Source of the DNA: Portunus trituberculatus
Lineage: Eukaryota > Arthropoda > Malacostraca > Decapoda > Portunidae
DNA length: 64,000 nt
Direction of reading: 5' to 3'
Assembly (NCBI RefSeq): GCF_017591435.1
Contig: NC_059303.1
Span: forward strand, 18,411,709-18,475,708
Part shown: piece by piece, positions 1-39,148 of the stretch
Position numbering within the stretch: position 1 is the first letter of the stretch
How the letters are laid out: every line of letters begins with the position of its first letter
The notes under the pieces: generated by a model
Seen by the model: the letters and a program-made list of their open reading frames with translations, nothing else
Databases searched by the model: none
Told to the model about the DNA's origin: nothing
Made by a program: the position numbers and the translations under genes

Positions 1-201
1 AATATGAAAATAACACCCTCCTCTGCTCAGAGTAATTTACACACACACATGCAGACCTAAAGGAGGGAGACTGATAGTGAAAACAAACACATACACTAGC
101 AATAAAAGCAAACACATATTTCATAAGCAAGAAACACCGAGAAGGGATAAAAATAAAACCACTCTTGAGAAGCGCCACATCAGACAAGTCCCCCATTGCA
201 G

Positions 202-22859
<22,658 letters not shown>

Positions 22860-24670
22860 TAGTTCAAGATGGCAGTATTGCAAGTGTTGACTATTTATTG
22901 TGAAAACACATCATGTTGACTAAAGCTGTGAGGAGTCAAGACAGTACTCAGCCATAGAGTTGTGGCGCGGCCTAGACATAGACGCCCGGTAGAGCTGTAC
23001 AGTAGTTTTCCAAAACTAAGACAGTCTTGATTTAAAGTTTTAAAAACTCATTTTTATCTTGTTGAAAATGTTATGACTGGCAATGCCTGACCTTGAATGA
23101 AGAACATTTTATTCTGCACCAAACACAATGCTGACATGGGACAACAGCCGAGAGATGTTACGTTACGACCTGACATGTATATTTATGTATATTTGTCAAC
23201 ACCTGACAATGAACTGGAAAAGTAATGCAAAACACTTGATACTTGTTGAATCTTATATCTGACAATATAACTGAATACATGTTTAATATTGTACGTTTGA
23301 CTGAATACATAAAGTTGTACATCATCATATATGAATAGCATAAAACCATATTAAAAAGGCTTCAGATGACAGTTAAAACATCTGAAACCACCAACTTGAG
23401 AGGTTTACTTTTACAATATCTCATTACTGCTGCAGGATCACACTCTGCTATATTGGCTCTGAGTAGTTTTATCAACTTCATGATGAAATGCAAAGGTTTT
23501 ATTGCATAAAAAGTGAGGAAAGAGGAGTGGTTTGAAAACCTAATATGCAATATGTTGATGGATCAGAATGTTTGGTGTCACACAGCTTGCCTACCGAGAG
23601 AGAAAATTCACATACCAAATATTACCAGTGTTCAACTCACAAACTCTTCATCCTTCAATGCTACAGGACATTTCCTCTACAAACATTAGCCATTCATCTC
23701 CTTATTCTAATGTTGACTGGAATACTTGAGATTTGTGCTGCATTTACTGGATAAATTACACAAAAGCTGTGTTGTGTTAAGTATAGTGATGCAAGTGATA
23801 CAGGTGTTGTCATGCCTAGCCTATTTTCTCCTAGTCATATTTGTTTGTGTTTGTCAAAGTTGTATCATATGAGGGCTAAAACTTATTATTTTTTTAAGGT
23901 TATCATGTGTGGGGTTATCCAATGGTCTTGTTGCTTGTGGTGAAACTTATATGTTATGGTCTCTTGCAAAGTCTTACATGAAACTACTACACGCCTCTCT
24001 CCTGCACTTTTCTTACAGTTGCCTTCATTCGGCCTCTCCTCACAGCTTATCCCTTCCTCTTCAACACTCCTCACAGCCTCTCTACAAGACTCCTTCCTCT
24101 CCCACATACCTCACAGTCTCCCTTTAAGACCCCTTCCTCTCCCACACTCCTCACAGCCTCTCTACAAGACTCTTTCCTCTCCCACACATCTCACAGCCTC
24201 CCTTTAAAACTCCCACCTCTCACAGCCTCTCTGGGACATCTGTCTCCCACACTCAGTTTTTTCTCACCTTTCACTTTCTCCCTAAGACTATCCTCTCTTT
24301 CATCCATCAGCAGTCCAATTATACTTGCCTCTCTTGCCTTCCATCTAAAGACTCATAATAAACTCTTCTCTTCTACTAAGTCTCCTAATATACCCAACTC
24401 TTCTCCATCGAGACTGCTATTATGCTGCTCTCGTCTTCTCTAACATCCAAGGTAATGTTTCCTCCCATGTTCCCTTTGTCACATGTTGAGAGAAAGCATT
24501 ATTCCACCATTACCACCACCACATCAGACAAGCTGGTTGAAAGTGGAAGTGTTTATATTTTGTGAAAAGAAAGATGTATTATAGTAATGTATGGGGAACT
24601 GTAATATGTTTGACTGGTTGGTCACATTTCTAATGTAAGATGTGTAAATAAATATACCTTCGTTTTGTGA
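22860..24670 (+). other. OPA1 3' untranslated region
   Basis: The sequence from the OPA1 stop to the poly(A) signal at 24647 has no convincing reading frame. It carries a CT-rich tandem repeat (about 24010-24235; units contain cacagcctctctacaagact and ccttcctctcccacac). The extent is inferred from the signal. Confidence 0.7.
24647..24652 (+). terminator. Poly(A) signal AATAAA for OPA1
   Basis: A canonical AATAAA follows tgtgta and is followed within 20-40 bp by a G/T-rich stretch (cgttttgtgagggttttcc), the usual cleavage-site arrangement. Confidence 0.75.
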
Positions 24671-24704
24671 GGGTTTTCCTGGCTTTCAGAGAGAGAGAGA
24701 GAGA

Positions 24705-27606
<2,902 letters not shown>

Positions 27607-27929
27607 GAACATTTTGTAGAGTGCTGTAGGTAGATATGAGTGAAGAAGAGGCAATTATGGTAATCTTGTAGGTGAATTAAAAAGGCTGACTAGACAGGAG
27701 GCAAATTAAATGGATTTTCACTATGCTGGGAATGTATGGTAGCAAATAAGGGAAAAAGCAGTAAAAGGGATGAAAAATAAGTAACGTGCATCATACCGTC
27801 AATTGCAGTGAGGCTAACAAAAATCCCTGTCCCTTTAACTACCCCTATAATTAAGAAGGCGACCAATAATTCTAACTTCCAATATTCCAGGTAAGCTATT
27901 CACCTAATTCATCTGATTTCACTCATCAC

Positions 27930-29840
27930 AACACAAGCAAAACCTTCCAATTTTCAGGAGAGAGAGAAGTGACTTGTTCCAATTTGCATGGGACTTAATA
28001 CCATGCAAGTGGAGACAGAGTGGCATCCTTGGCTTATCACATAACTTACAAGTTCCGGAGTTAGGTTTATTAAATGTTCCTTATGATTTTGCTGGCTGTG
28101 GTTGTGGTAATTCGTTCTAATCTAAGTGTTATTACATTCTTGTTAGCTTCTACAGTTTGTGCATTTTCCTTAAGAATGCATTGGTGAACGGATCCAAGTC
28201 TAACCAGCGCTCCTTTCACTCACGACGCATGTTTTCACACACTGTTACAGGCATTTTCTGGGCTAGTATAGCAATGTAGAATTCTTTTATCAAAATACCA
28301 TTTGTTTTGATGGATTTCAATGAATTTTTTAGTTCATTGATCTGGTAATCTGGTGTAGCTAAATTATAAAAGTTATCTATGTATGCTGCCCTATCTCATC
28401 TTATCTGCCATATGTGTCTTCCAACAACAAGGCAGGTTCATACCTTGCACCTTCTATACCAAAACCACTTTTTAATGTTAGAAGGTCTCCTGTCATTCCT
28501 CTGTATGTACATGTGTGTCACTAATCTCCTCCATCGAGTATTGCACACTTGAATAACTCCCAAAAACCTATCCATGCTTTAGGATCTCCATCAAAGCTAG
28601 TTAAATTTAATGCTGGCAGCTTGACCTCTTTAGGCCTCATGGTCTTATTGCCATGTGTTTCAGCTTGTTTAGCGTTATATTCAATGTGGTTATTTCATCA
28701 TCTACTGATCCTTCAAAATTTAAAATTCACTGCTGAAGTATTTCTAATACCCCAGTTATCTTTTGATCATATTCTTTGATTTTGTGTAACATTCCTACCA
28801 GTTGCTCCTGCACACACGTCATGTGAACTTCACCATTACTTGCCAGCACATTTTCACTGGATTGTACTACGGTAGTTTAGTGCAAAAGCCCTATTCCCGG
28901 CCCTCTGGTGTATTAATTTCTTTAAATCAGTCATGTTTACTTTAATAAATCTTCATAACCTCAATTAAATTCGGTAAATCAAAACGAACCAATTATCCAC
29001 GTTAATACTTTTTTCTATCTCCTGTGCTAAACCTTCAATATCTCTGACTACATCTGTGAGGCCGGTACCTATTGGGCAGGACACTGTTCACCCCTATGAT
29101 TAGGAAAGTAAGCTGGGGTCGGTATTCCAGCAGCCCCTCCCAGATGGCTTCCTCCCTGATGCTGGTAACCCTGGCGCCACCTTTCCAAATTTCTTTAAGA
29201 AAAAAGAATGGTCAACATGGGGAGGCTATCTATATTCAAGCAGTTTACATTGAGTGACCGAAGAGAGCCAACTTCCTGCGGGGTGATTGGCCTTCCGATA
29301 CGTCACCAACACAACCGCCACGTCTTTATTTTGGCTCATCATACGCCACATCAGTAACTCTCCCAGGTTCGCTTTAGCTTATAGGCTACTTATATCCTGG
29401 TCACGGCACAAACCTTTGTCCCAACCTACGTGGGACTCGATAACACGTTGCTGCTGGTACGGGTGCGACAGTGAGCTCTCGTACTTGCTGTTGCTGGACT
29501 GGTGCTGATACTGCTTTAGAGTGTGCGGAACTCGAGACCACTCGAGTCCGAATCTCACTGATGCGCCAACTTTTATAGGCCTAAACAAAGGATATGCGTC
29601 ATGTGTTTCGATCTCAACTGGTGCAAGTGTCCCCAATAGTGCATTATTTTGAAACCATGACCCACGCTTTGATACTTACAAAATATACATCATACACATT
29701 AGTTATGATAAGTTGAATGCAAAAACGCTCGATCTGCTTTCACTACGACAGTTTTCAAAGCCGCGAAAGATATTTAGCCGGGTTCCCAAGACTTCCTCCT
29801 AATAAACTATCACTGGAATCGTGAATACATATATGAACAC
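27930..29840 (-). mobile_element. BEL/Pao LTR retrotransposon remnant (leader and gag)
   Basis: On the minus strand a gag-like frame starts near 28934 (MTDLKKLIHQRAGNRAF). Further on it contains LTSFDGDPKAWIGFWELFK, the conserved BEL/Pao Gag block, and then NELKNSLKSI. Stops and shifts break it several times, so it is dead. Upstream on the same strand, 29185-29840 looks like an LTR: TATAAAA at 29577-29571, AATAAA at 29330-29325, and a primer-site-like tggcgcc near 29179. LTR edges could not be fixed, and pol is absent (truncated near 27930). Confidence 0.75.
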
Positions 29841-29987
29841 CCTCAGATAGAGGCAGATCATGTAGTGCTGGGTGCGATGGTTGAATGACCCGCCCAGTTA
29901 ATGACATCACCATTTCCTTTAAGACTGGATGGAATAATACCAGTGCGCCTCACATTATTGTACTGTTGTGAAAATCTACATTTAACG

Positions 29988-30047
<60 letters not shown>

Positions 30048-30571
30048 AGGAAGCCGGCCAAAGGCATCAAATTTTGTAAAAAAAAAAAAAAAAAAAAAAA
30101 GCCCATTGAGGTGCCCAGAACAAGTGAAAAGGAAAAAGGGAAATCCTTGGCTGGTATAGGAGTAACTTTTTTTTTTCTTTGTTTACAAATTCTAAATCTT
30201 GAGTGAAAATTGTATGTGTAGCTAGGTGCATGTTTTGTGTAAAGAAGAGAAAGAAGGGTATGACCGGCCCTTCAGTATTGTGAGACAAAGGGAAACGTTC
30301 AGTGAGATCACAGCTTTAATGGCAAGTTCACAGCACCCCCTGAACCAGTGCTATTAGACCTCACTGGGAGTAATTATCGTTTGGGCAAGTGTCTACTGCC
30401 TCCTCCTCTTTAGTAACTATTATATCATGCGTCTTGGTAGACTATATAGTACATAAATCTTAATAGAAAAGAAATGAAAAGAGAAAGAAGGAAAAGAGAT
30501 AGCGTAGATTACGAACCAAGAAGGTGAGAAGAGAATACATAGACATGAGAAATAGACTGAAAGCTGTAATT
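29841..30571. other. Intergenic, no gene recognised; (GT)n and poly-A tracts
   Basis: It contains a (GT)n microsatellite (about 29989-30043) and a poly-A run (30079-30100). The rest is A/T-rich and unassigned. Confidence 0.6.
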
Positions 30572-30572
30572 A

Positions 30573-30648
30573 GAACCAAGTGACAGAAGGCGCTAGATTC
30601 CAGATCAAATGAACCAAGTGACAGAAGGCGCTCGATTCCAGATCAAAT
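30573..30648. repeat. 38-bp direct tandem duplication
   Basis: Two head-to-tail copies (30573-30610 and 30611-30648) differ by one base (gcgctagattcc versus gcgctcgattcc), so the duplication is recent. Confidence 0.95.
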
Positions 30649-30809
30649 GTTAGCAAGCTATATATAAGATATCTGATAATTTGACAGGAACTAAGACAAA
30701 TAGGTTACCTGAAGGGTTTCATGATAAGGTTTTGACTAGATTTTTTTTTTTTTTATCAGAGGAATTTTCGAAGTAATAAGAACGCCCGTGAGTTTATCGG
30801 AACAAGCTC

Positions 30810-31570
30810 CTCTCCTTTCAACAAGTGAACGTGGATGAGGTTAAAGCAATAGTACATAAAGTAAAGGTGACTTTCTATGACAGTAATCCGCTCCCTGTAA
30901 GAGATATTGTTCCGTGTGATAAATTTAGTGGGATTCTTGAAATCTTTACATTGATCATAAACACTAGTCTTGTAAATAACACTTCCTGTTTCTGCACTGA
31001 GAAAACAACTTTAAGCTTATAGTAAAGGGCGAAGTGGATAGTTACACAAGTGTCTGAATTCGTTTAACCAGTATCTAATTTGACTTATTTTACCAAAGGT
31101 TATTGAGAATGCATTATTGACCCAGGTTCTTGATCACCTGCAAAAATTGCAGGCCTTACCAAATAATCAGTCTGCCTATAGGAAGCTTTATTCATCTGAA
31201 ACAGCCTTGTGTTCAGTAATCAACTATCCGATGATACTTATGAATGAAGGACAACGGGGCCTACTGACTTTCCTTTCATTGGACCCGAGTGCTGCTTTTG
31301 ACACAGTTGTTCACAGACCACTGCTTGTGGATTGCAAATCTGTGGGTATTGGAGGTGCATTAATTTATCTGGAAAGTTATCTTGTAAATAAGCAAAACTG
31401 TTCACATTGGGAGATTTCTCTGTTAAGAAGTCCTTAGAAAGAGGATCGAGTGCCTCAAGGCAGTGTAAAAGGTTCAGTCCTTTTCTGTATATAAACTTGT
31501 CAAAAGGAGCTTATATGACTTCAGCGGCATGAAAATAAGGACGATTATAGTTGATATCTATTTTTCGAAG
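30810..31570 (+). pseudogene. Non-LTR retrotransposon reverse-transcriptase remnant
   Basis: The best segment (31117-31437) reads LPNNQSAYRKLYSSETAL, then DPSAAFDTVVHRPLL and IGGALIYLESYL, matching the reverse-transcriptase core of a LINE. Beyond a stop, VPQGSVKGSVLF continues. Frame disruption makes it inactive. Its sequence differs from the CR1-like and Jockey-like copies, so it is a third LINE lineage. Confidence 0.85.
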
Positions 31571-31952
31571 GGAACTCTGCTGAATGCTGTACTTCAGTGG
31601 AGCGGAGCCGTACGAGTACACGTGCCGCTGAAGAGACACCCCCGGCCCGGTCCTTCATCCCCCTACCTATCTGATCAGGCAGTCACAATACACGTCACAT
31701 CTGGTCCCATCACCCCTTACTTCTCCGCCACACCACCACTCCAACACGCAATGCAACAATCGCACCACACGCCTCTGTAATCAAAATAGTTTATGAGCAG
31801 CCTGTATCCAAACATCTGGCAACACTGACAGAACACAAAGCCTAGCAGTGGTATTGCCTCACCCACACGATGCAAAATAATCAAATAACATACTGAGAGA
31901 AAAAAAGTAGGCTAATTATCGATGAGAGTTTATTACATCACTTATACCTGCT

Positions 31953-32034
<82 letters not shown>

Positions 32035-33040
32035 AAATCGGACAAATTTCACAATACACGCAAAAATAACGTTTCATAAGTATAGGCGGAACAAATGTTA
32101 AACAAAATTGTTACTGAAAGAAATGAAAGATATGAAAGAAATTGTACAAGAATACTAGGTACTATAACTGGTAGAAACGAGAGCAAGACATCTGTTTGTA
32201 GACCATGGAAAGGTAGAAAACACGAGCTGAAAGGCTAACATCACATTTTGGCTCTAGACTTGAGAGATAAGAGGCAGTCATGCATAAAGAACAGAAGAAC
32301 ATGTGATGGATGAAGAAAGAGTGGACATTTGCTACAAGGAACAAGGGAGAAGGCAGAATTTCAGTGAGAGCAACAACTGTGAACTTTACCTCCTCCGTCG
32401 TCTGGCTGCCACTGACGCCCTCGGCCCCTCCGGCTTACCCACATATTCTTGAAGCAGAGGACGAGTCGAACTGTTTCATTCACGCTTCACGTCCGCTTCA
32501 CTCAACAACAATGGCAGACGAGAAATAACTTTTTTTTTTTTTAAGCCAAAGAATCGTTTACCTGTTTATGATATGATTTAATTGTAGTCTCCCTCCTGTT
32601 ATACATATTGTTTTGTCAATCAGACAATCACACATGTGGCTGGGAATGGCGGTGGTGTTGATGGTAGTGGTGGTGACAGATTGTATGCACACACTCATAA
32701 ACTTAAATAATCCCCAAATTACCACATTTACACACACGCCACATTTACCAAACCATCACAGCATGTCCTGTTCCGCCATCTCGTAAATATTACATAGAAA
32801 ACCAAGCATTGATCGAAAAGGAAAGCTAAAGTAAATATTTTCTTTCACCAGTTTTCACGTCGCCATCTTCTCCTACTCCTCTTCCATTTTTCTTATTTCA
32901 TTGCTCCTCCTCCTACCTACACTGCACATAACGCAAGAACAATGAAATAGCAGCAGCAACAACAACAAAGACAACAACAGAAGCCAACTGTAACACTGCG
33001 ACAGACAAGGCCCATCCCCGCTCCTCTACTACTACTACTA

Positions 33041-33071
<31 letters not shown>

Positions 33072-33178
33072 CAACTACCGCTTAAATATGCACACATCAA
33101 CCCAGTAGTGTGCTCTTTACATCTGGGAACAATGGTAATGACAATAAATATTGACGAGGAGACACTTGGTAGGGGTAG
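31571..33178. other. Intergenic, no gene recognised; (TA)n and (CA)n tracts
   Basis: Contains a (TA)n tract (about 31957-32030), a short CA tract (33043-33070) and GC-richer stretches at 31600-31760 and 32380-32500. No supported exon was found. Confidence 0.55.
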
Positions 33179-33186
33179 AGCTAAGG

Positions 33187-33421
33187 CAGGGGTTCTCAAT
33201 TTTTTTTTCTTCTTTTTCTGGTCAAAAACCCTCTAAATTATAAGACCATCTACCCGAACCCCCTGTAATCTGACACTGAACAGAATGTTAATTTAGTGAC
33301 TGCATGAACTAACTCAATATGCAATGGTAATGCAAAGGATATTATCAGATCAGCTATCTAAGCACCAATTGAAATCTTGTGAACTCCTCAGAGTTCGCGA
33401 ACCACAGATTGAGAACGTCTG
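33187..33421. mobile_element. hAT-type MITE with perfect 8-bp target duplication
   Basis: This 235-bp element has ends caggggttctcaa and, reverse-complemented, cagacgttctcaa. The 8-bp sequence agctaagg occurs directly on each side (33179-33186 and 33422-33429). An 8-bp duplication and CAG termini are hAT hallmarks. It is non-coding. Confidence 0.92.
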
Positions 33422-33456
33422 AGCTAAGGTAACGGTTTGAAGACTTCACTCGCAAT

Positions 33457-34184
<728 letters not shown>

Positions 34185-34192
34185 ACTCGCAT

Positions 34193-35351
34193 ATCAACAC
34201 CGTTACTTCATTACTACCGGTGAAAAGTTGACCCATTTTGTCCTTACAGATCGCCTTGATACTTTGTCATTTGTCGAGTGGTTTAAAATGACTTACATGT
34301 CATCATGATATACAGGTTCTAGGTAGTTAAACCAAAGGTGCGCTTGGGTGGTGATATGGGTCCTAATATGGGTACCACTATAAATAAAATTGCCTGCGCC
34401 ACTAGTGGGTGGAAGCTTAACAGCTCTTCCCATACTCTTCAAGTATGCCTACAGGCGCTATAGGCTACAACATAAAAAAAACTCATTCGCCATTGTGTCG
34501 TTTTCAGGTGATAAAACACTATTTGAGGCAAAATGCAAACGGTCTTCTCCACGGAAGCCGGCAACCAATACTTTTTCATCTATTTTCAGAGTTTCTATAA
34601 ATATTTCGTTGCTTTTGAAGTGTTTTCCTGTGCCTGTCTTTTGCAAATATATTAGGTTTCGTGTTGTTTTTGTGCCCAAGTAAGAGCCAACTGTAAGACT
34701 CAGATTTCCGTCTTAGCATTGTCTTTTATATTTGAAGCTCCCATGGAACGCACCCAAGGTTAATCAAAGTGGCAAACATTTCACTCAGATGTATTTATTG
34801 TGAGTCGTATTAGTGCAGACAAACAGAAGGAACCAAAGACTTAATCAATTAATTCAATCCTTACTGCGTAGCCTACCACCATAACATAACTTTCTATTTA
34901 ACACTCAAAATCACTCTTTATTTTGCTGTAGTTATCGGCGGAGTCATTTATAACACTTTGACTGAATAACAAATAGCTAACCAGGCACATGTTAAGTCAA
35001 TAATAATCAAAACAGTACCAAGCAACTGCCAACGAAACGAGGGCCCAAGCAGTTTATTCATCTTATTATTGTTGTTATTGATACCCACGAATATTTGCTG
35101 CTGTTTGCTGTTTGTTGTTTGCTGTGGTTTTAATCCTTTTCCTTATCTAATAATTTCTCCTATACATAAATAGTCAGTGCAATAAATTATCATCTATTTT
35201 GCATTTCACGTAAAGTGCCGCCAACAAAACAAAATGAGACCACACACACAATATACAAAAAAAAAAAAATAAATAAATAAAATAAAATAATAATAATAAA
35301 AAAATAATAAATAAATAAATAAATAAACAGAAGTAGAAATAGAAAGTTAGT
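34193..35351. other. Intergenic, A/T-rich, no gene recognised
   Basis: Only low-complexity taaa/aata tracts (about 35255-35330) stand out. A 97-codon frame at 34390-34683 shows no known family. Confidence 0.55.
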
Positions 35352-35630
35352 TCAGTGCAGATGTGTGGGTGAATCATACAGACACACAACACATATGGAA
35401 AAGAAGTAATAAAAAGGAAGACTGAAAAAAAAAAAAAAATGGTAACAACACGTAGATAAAATACATCGGTTGGGTGCTATCGATGTCTGGATGAGACACT
35501 TGTTGGGGACACCTGCTCTTCCAGCCTCCTCCTCCTCCTCCTCCTCCTCCTCCTCCTCTTCCTCCTCCTCCTCTTCTTCCTGCTCTTCCTCCTCCTCCTC
35601 TTCTTCTTCCTGCGTTTCTTCCTCTACCTC
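35352..35630 (-). CDS. Candidate terminal exon of the carbonic anhydrase (poly-Glu tail)
   Basis: On the minus strand, an acceptor-like ...ttacaacaagag at 35632-35631 would join in phase 0 to exon 35950-35861. It opens a 92-residue frame: an acidic run of about 40 residues, mostly Glu, then a Cys-containing hydrophobic end and a stop at 35352. The codons come from a (GAG/GAA)n tract, so this may be intergenic repeat. The alternative is read-through of the donor at 35861, which stops within about 40 codons and has an AATAAA at 35718-35713. Confidence 0.3.
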   Translation of the reverse strand, partial: EVEEETQEEEEEEEEEQEEEEEEEEEEEEEEEEEEAGRAGVPNKCLIQTSIAPNRCILSTCCYHFFFFFSLPFYYFFSICVVCLYDSPTHLH

Positions 35631-35632
35631 CT
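35522..35632. repeat. (CTC/CTT)n trinucleotide tract
   Basis: Imperfect cct/ctt repeats, about 110 bp, underlie the poly-Glu frame on the minus strand. Confidence 0.9.
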
Positions 35633-35860
35633 CTTGTTGTAAGTTTAGTTGGTTTTGACTTTACCAATGCAAGTCTGTTAAGAGAGAGAGAGAGAGAGAG
35701 TCAATAATTACTCTTTATTTACTAATCAACTTTCATTTAACTTTTCTTATTTCACTTACTTATCTATCTTTATATGGACTTTTTTGTTTATTTAAAGTTT
35801 CTGACCAAGATAAGCAAAATATGGAAGTAAACTGTGTGTGTGTGTGTGTGTGTGTCTTAC

Positions 35861-36219
35861 CTCGTGGACTGTTGTCTCATTCTGTATGTTGCGGAAGTTC
35901 CCAGACAAGGGAAGCATATTCACGTCCTTCAGCTTACGGAACGCCTCCATCTAAGAGAATACAAAAACAACAATTAAAACAACAACAACAACAACAACAA
36001 CAACAATTAAAACAACAACAACAACAACAACAACTCCCAAAGCTCACTCACCGTTTCGCTACTGGTGATGATCATATCCTTGAAGACGGTCCACATAACA
36101 CGCTCCAGGCAGGGCGGGGTGGTGAGGGATCCCTTGTAGCGGTAGAACATTGAGAGGTCATCTGGCAGGAGCTGCCTCAGCGGGAAGGGAGTGGTCAGGT
36201 TGATGCTCATCTCTGGGTT

Positions 36220-36260
<41 letters not shown>

Positions 36261-38236
36261 GTTCCATCAACAAGAGCTCCCACTGGCCATAACACAGTCT
36301 TTCCAGGGATAAATCAAGCTACATCGAAATTTCCTTAAGTTTAGGTAAGACAGGCTGGAATCCACCAGTAAATTTTGAACTAGGCTCGCATAACAGAAAC
36401 CTTCATGAAATGTGCGTATAAAATCAACTTGGATCATTTCACAAGAATCCTCCTCTCCTTGTGCTTACTCGGCTCAATGATGTGTTTGAGCTGCGGGGTG
36501 ATGTATTTGAATACCGGGTGTTCTTCATATCCAAGATGTATCATGACCCCGAGCACAGCCAGACCGTCACCATGCTCCAAGGCAGCGGCGATGCTGCCGT
36601 AGTCACCCTTGTAGTGCACCAGGTGGAGCTCGGCCTCTTCGCTGCAGTAGCATGTGAGAGGTTCGGAGATTAGACTATATAGTGGATCCAAACCATACTC
36701 AGCCTGTTAATTAATTAAACATGTCACATTAAGCGTGTTAACTCATCCCTTTCACAAAGTGTTGCCGATGCATGTGTTCTGAAGCACGTCTGTCAAAATC
36801 TTGATTTGCAACACTGATGTATATGCCTTCTTTTCTAATATCGTACTGTATTTTTTAGTGTTTTTGTTATTTACTTTAATTTATCTATTTGATTGAGATA
36901 AACCTGGGAATCACTGAATTTTATAAAGCTTCACTTCCAACTCCTACCTTCTATCCCCATCGTCTAGAAGTCATTAACACGTAGTATTGATATTCCGCTA
37001 ACTAAACTGAGTTCATGTTCCTTTCAGTCTCTCTCAGTCCTTCTTTCCTCTTGTCCTTTTGCCATTTCCCTAGAGCGAGGGATTGAGGCCATGCGTGAGT
37101 CTCCTCCAGTTGTTTTTTTTTTTTTTTTTTTTTTTTTTGTGACGCGTCTTTCGCAGCTGTACCGCGACTCCAACTCCACCCCCACTCTGAAACACTTCTG
37201 CACCGCACCCCCACAACACTCAAAGACTTTTTATGATTTTTTTTTTTACGGTTCCAAAGATAGTTTAACAGGTTTCAATATTATTAACAACAAAAAACAC
37301 TTAAGAACTCTGCAAATCATCTCCGTGAGCATTGAAAAGTAGTCAAGGTGAGAGAGCAAAGTGTTTACTGAATATGGGCCTATCTGTCTTCCCCTCGAGT
37401 TTCTTCCTCACCTCTTTGTCGACATCATATGCTCCGATCCACTGTCGCTTGTTATGCCCCAGTGGATATGCGCCTGACGGAAGTAATAGGTTCCATTGAG
37501 ACCGCCGCCTGTGAACTGAGGTAAGTCGCCCGGCATTTCAACCATGATCACCACTGCAAGGGGCGGAGGGAGAAGTAAGAAGGTTATATAGCTAAGTGCG
37601 GGAAGATGACGGGATATGGAAAATGCTTTGTGTGGAGTGGTGTGTGTGTGTGTGTGTGTGTGTAATTCACCTCGGTCGCCTGCTGGTCACCCAGCCAGTC
37701 TTCCCATTACGGAGCGAGCTCAGAGCTCATAGACCGATGTTCGGGTACGACTGAGACCACATCAACACACAACACACACCGGGAAAGCGAGGCCACAACC
37801 CCTCGAGTTACATCCCGTAACTATTTACTGCTAGGTGAACAGGGGCTACACATTAAGAGACTTGCCCATTTGCCTCGTCGCTTACCGGGACTCGAACCCG
37901 GCCCTCTCAATTGTGAGTCGAGCGTGCTAACCACTACGCGGTGTGTGTGTGTTTCACTGTTTGATCTGCTGCAGTCTCTGACGAGACAGCCAGACGTTAC
38001 CCTACGGAACGAGCTCAGAGCTCATTATTTCCGATCTTCGGATAGGCCTGAGACCAGGCACACACCACACACCGGGACAACAAGGTCACAACTCCTCGAT
38101 TTACATCCCGTACCTACTCACTGCTAGGTGAACAGCACCTACACGTCAAAGGAGACACACCCAAATATCTCCACTCGGCCGGGGAATCGAACCCCGGTCC
38201 TCTGGCTTGTGAAGCCAGCGCTCTAACCACTGAGCT

Positions 38237-38273
<37 letters not shown>

Positions 38274-39085
38274 ATTTTTTTTTATTCACTTTCTTATCCG
38301 TAGCTTGTCTCCCTGAAAGATGGCGATGAAGAAGAAAAGTACCACTCATAAAGATAATTATATAAGTAAAGATAGATGCAAGAAGTAACAATGAAAAATC
38401 AAGAAACCTTCTTGAACCAGAATAAAAAAAAAAGTAATAATAAACGGAACAAATATATGACAAGAAGTCTATTAGAATCTTGCTCATAGTTATTCTCCGA
38501 TATACTTATATTCATCAATCATGTAAAAAGTAAAAGGAAAAAACTAGAAAGAAAAGAATATTTGGTGAAACATCAAGACCGGATAGGAAAATAAAATAAG
38601 AGCAAAGAAATATCATCTCATTAAAACTACGTAGTAGAAAATTATTTGTATGGTGAACAAAACGCTTTAGACATCAACACATCTACTATCTATCTACCTA
38701 TCTATCTATCCATCCACCCATCCCTGTGTACCTGAGTGTCCATTGTTACTCATAGTTATAGTGGTGGGGACGGTGTCATAGTTTTTTAACCAGAACGGCT
38801 CCATCCATTTCTCCTCCATGGCTGGGATATTGAAGTCAATGGGGGACTGTCTTTCCCCGATGCATAAGGGATAGGTCGAGCTCCAGTATTCCGGTCCTGC
38901 GGGAGAGAGACCGGGAGATGCTAGCGAGGGAAGGAAGAGTGAGATGCAGTGAGGAAAAAGGGTAAGCTATATTGTTATTGACGCGTAAGCCTACGGACAC
39001 AAACGGAAATGTTTCATATAACGGGGTAAGGAGATGAGATAGAGGAAGGGAAAAAGGTGAAAAGAGGGATAATGTGTTATTATTG

Positions 39086-39148
<63 letters not shown>

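Noticed and set aside
37664..38237. tRNA-Val (CAC) genes
   Set aside because: The tRNA-like heads are attached to a shared repeated body found again at 4741, so they are SINEs.
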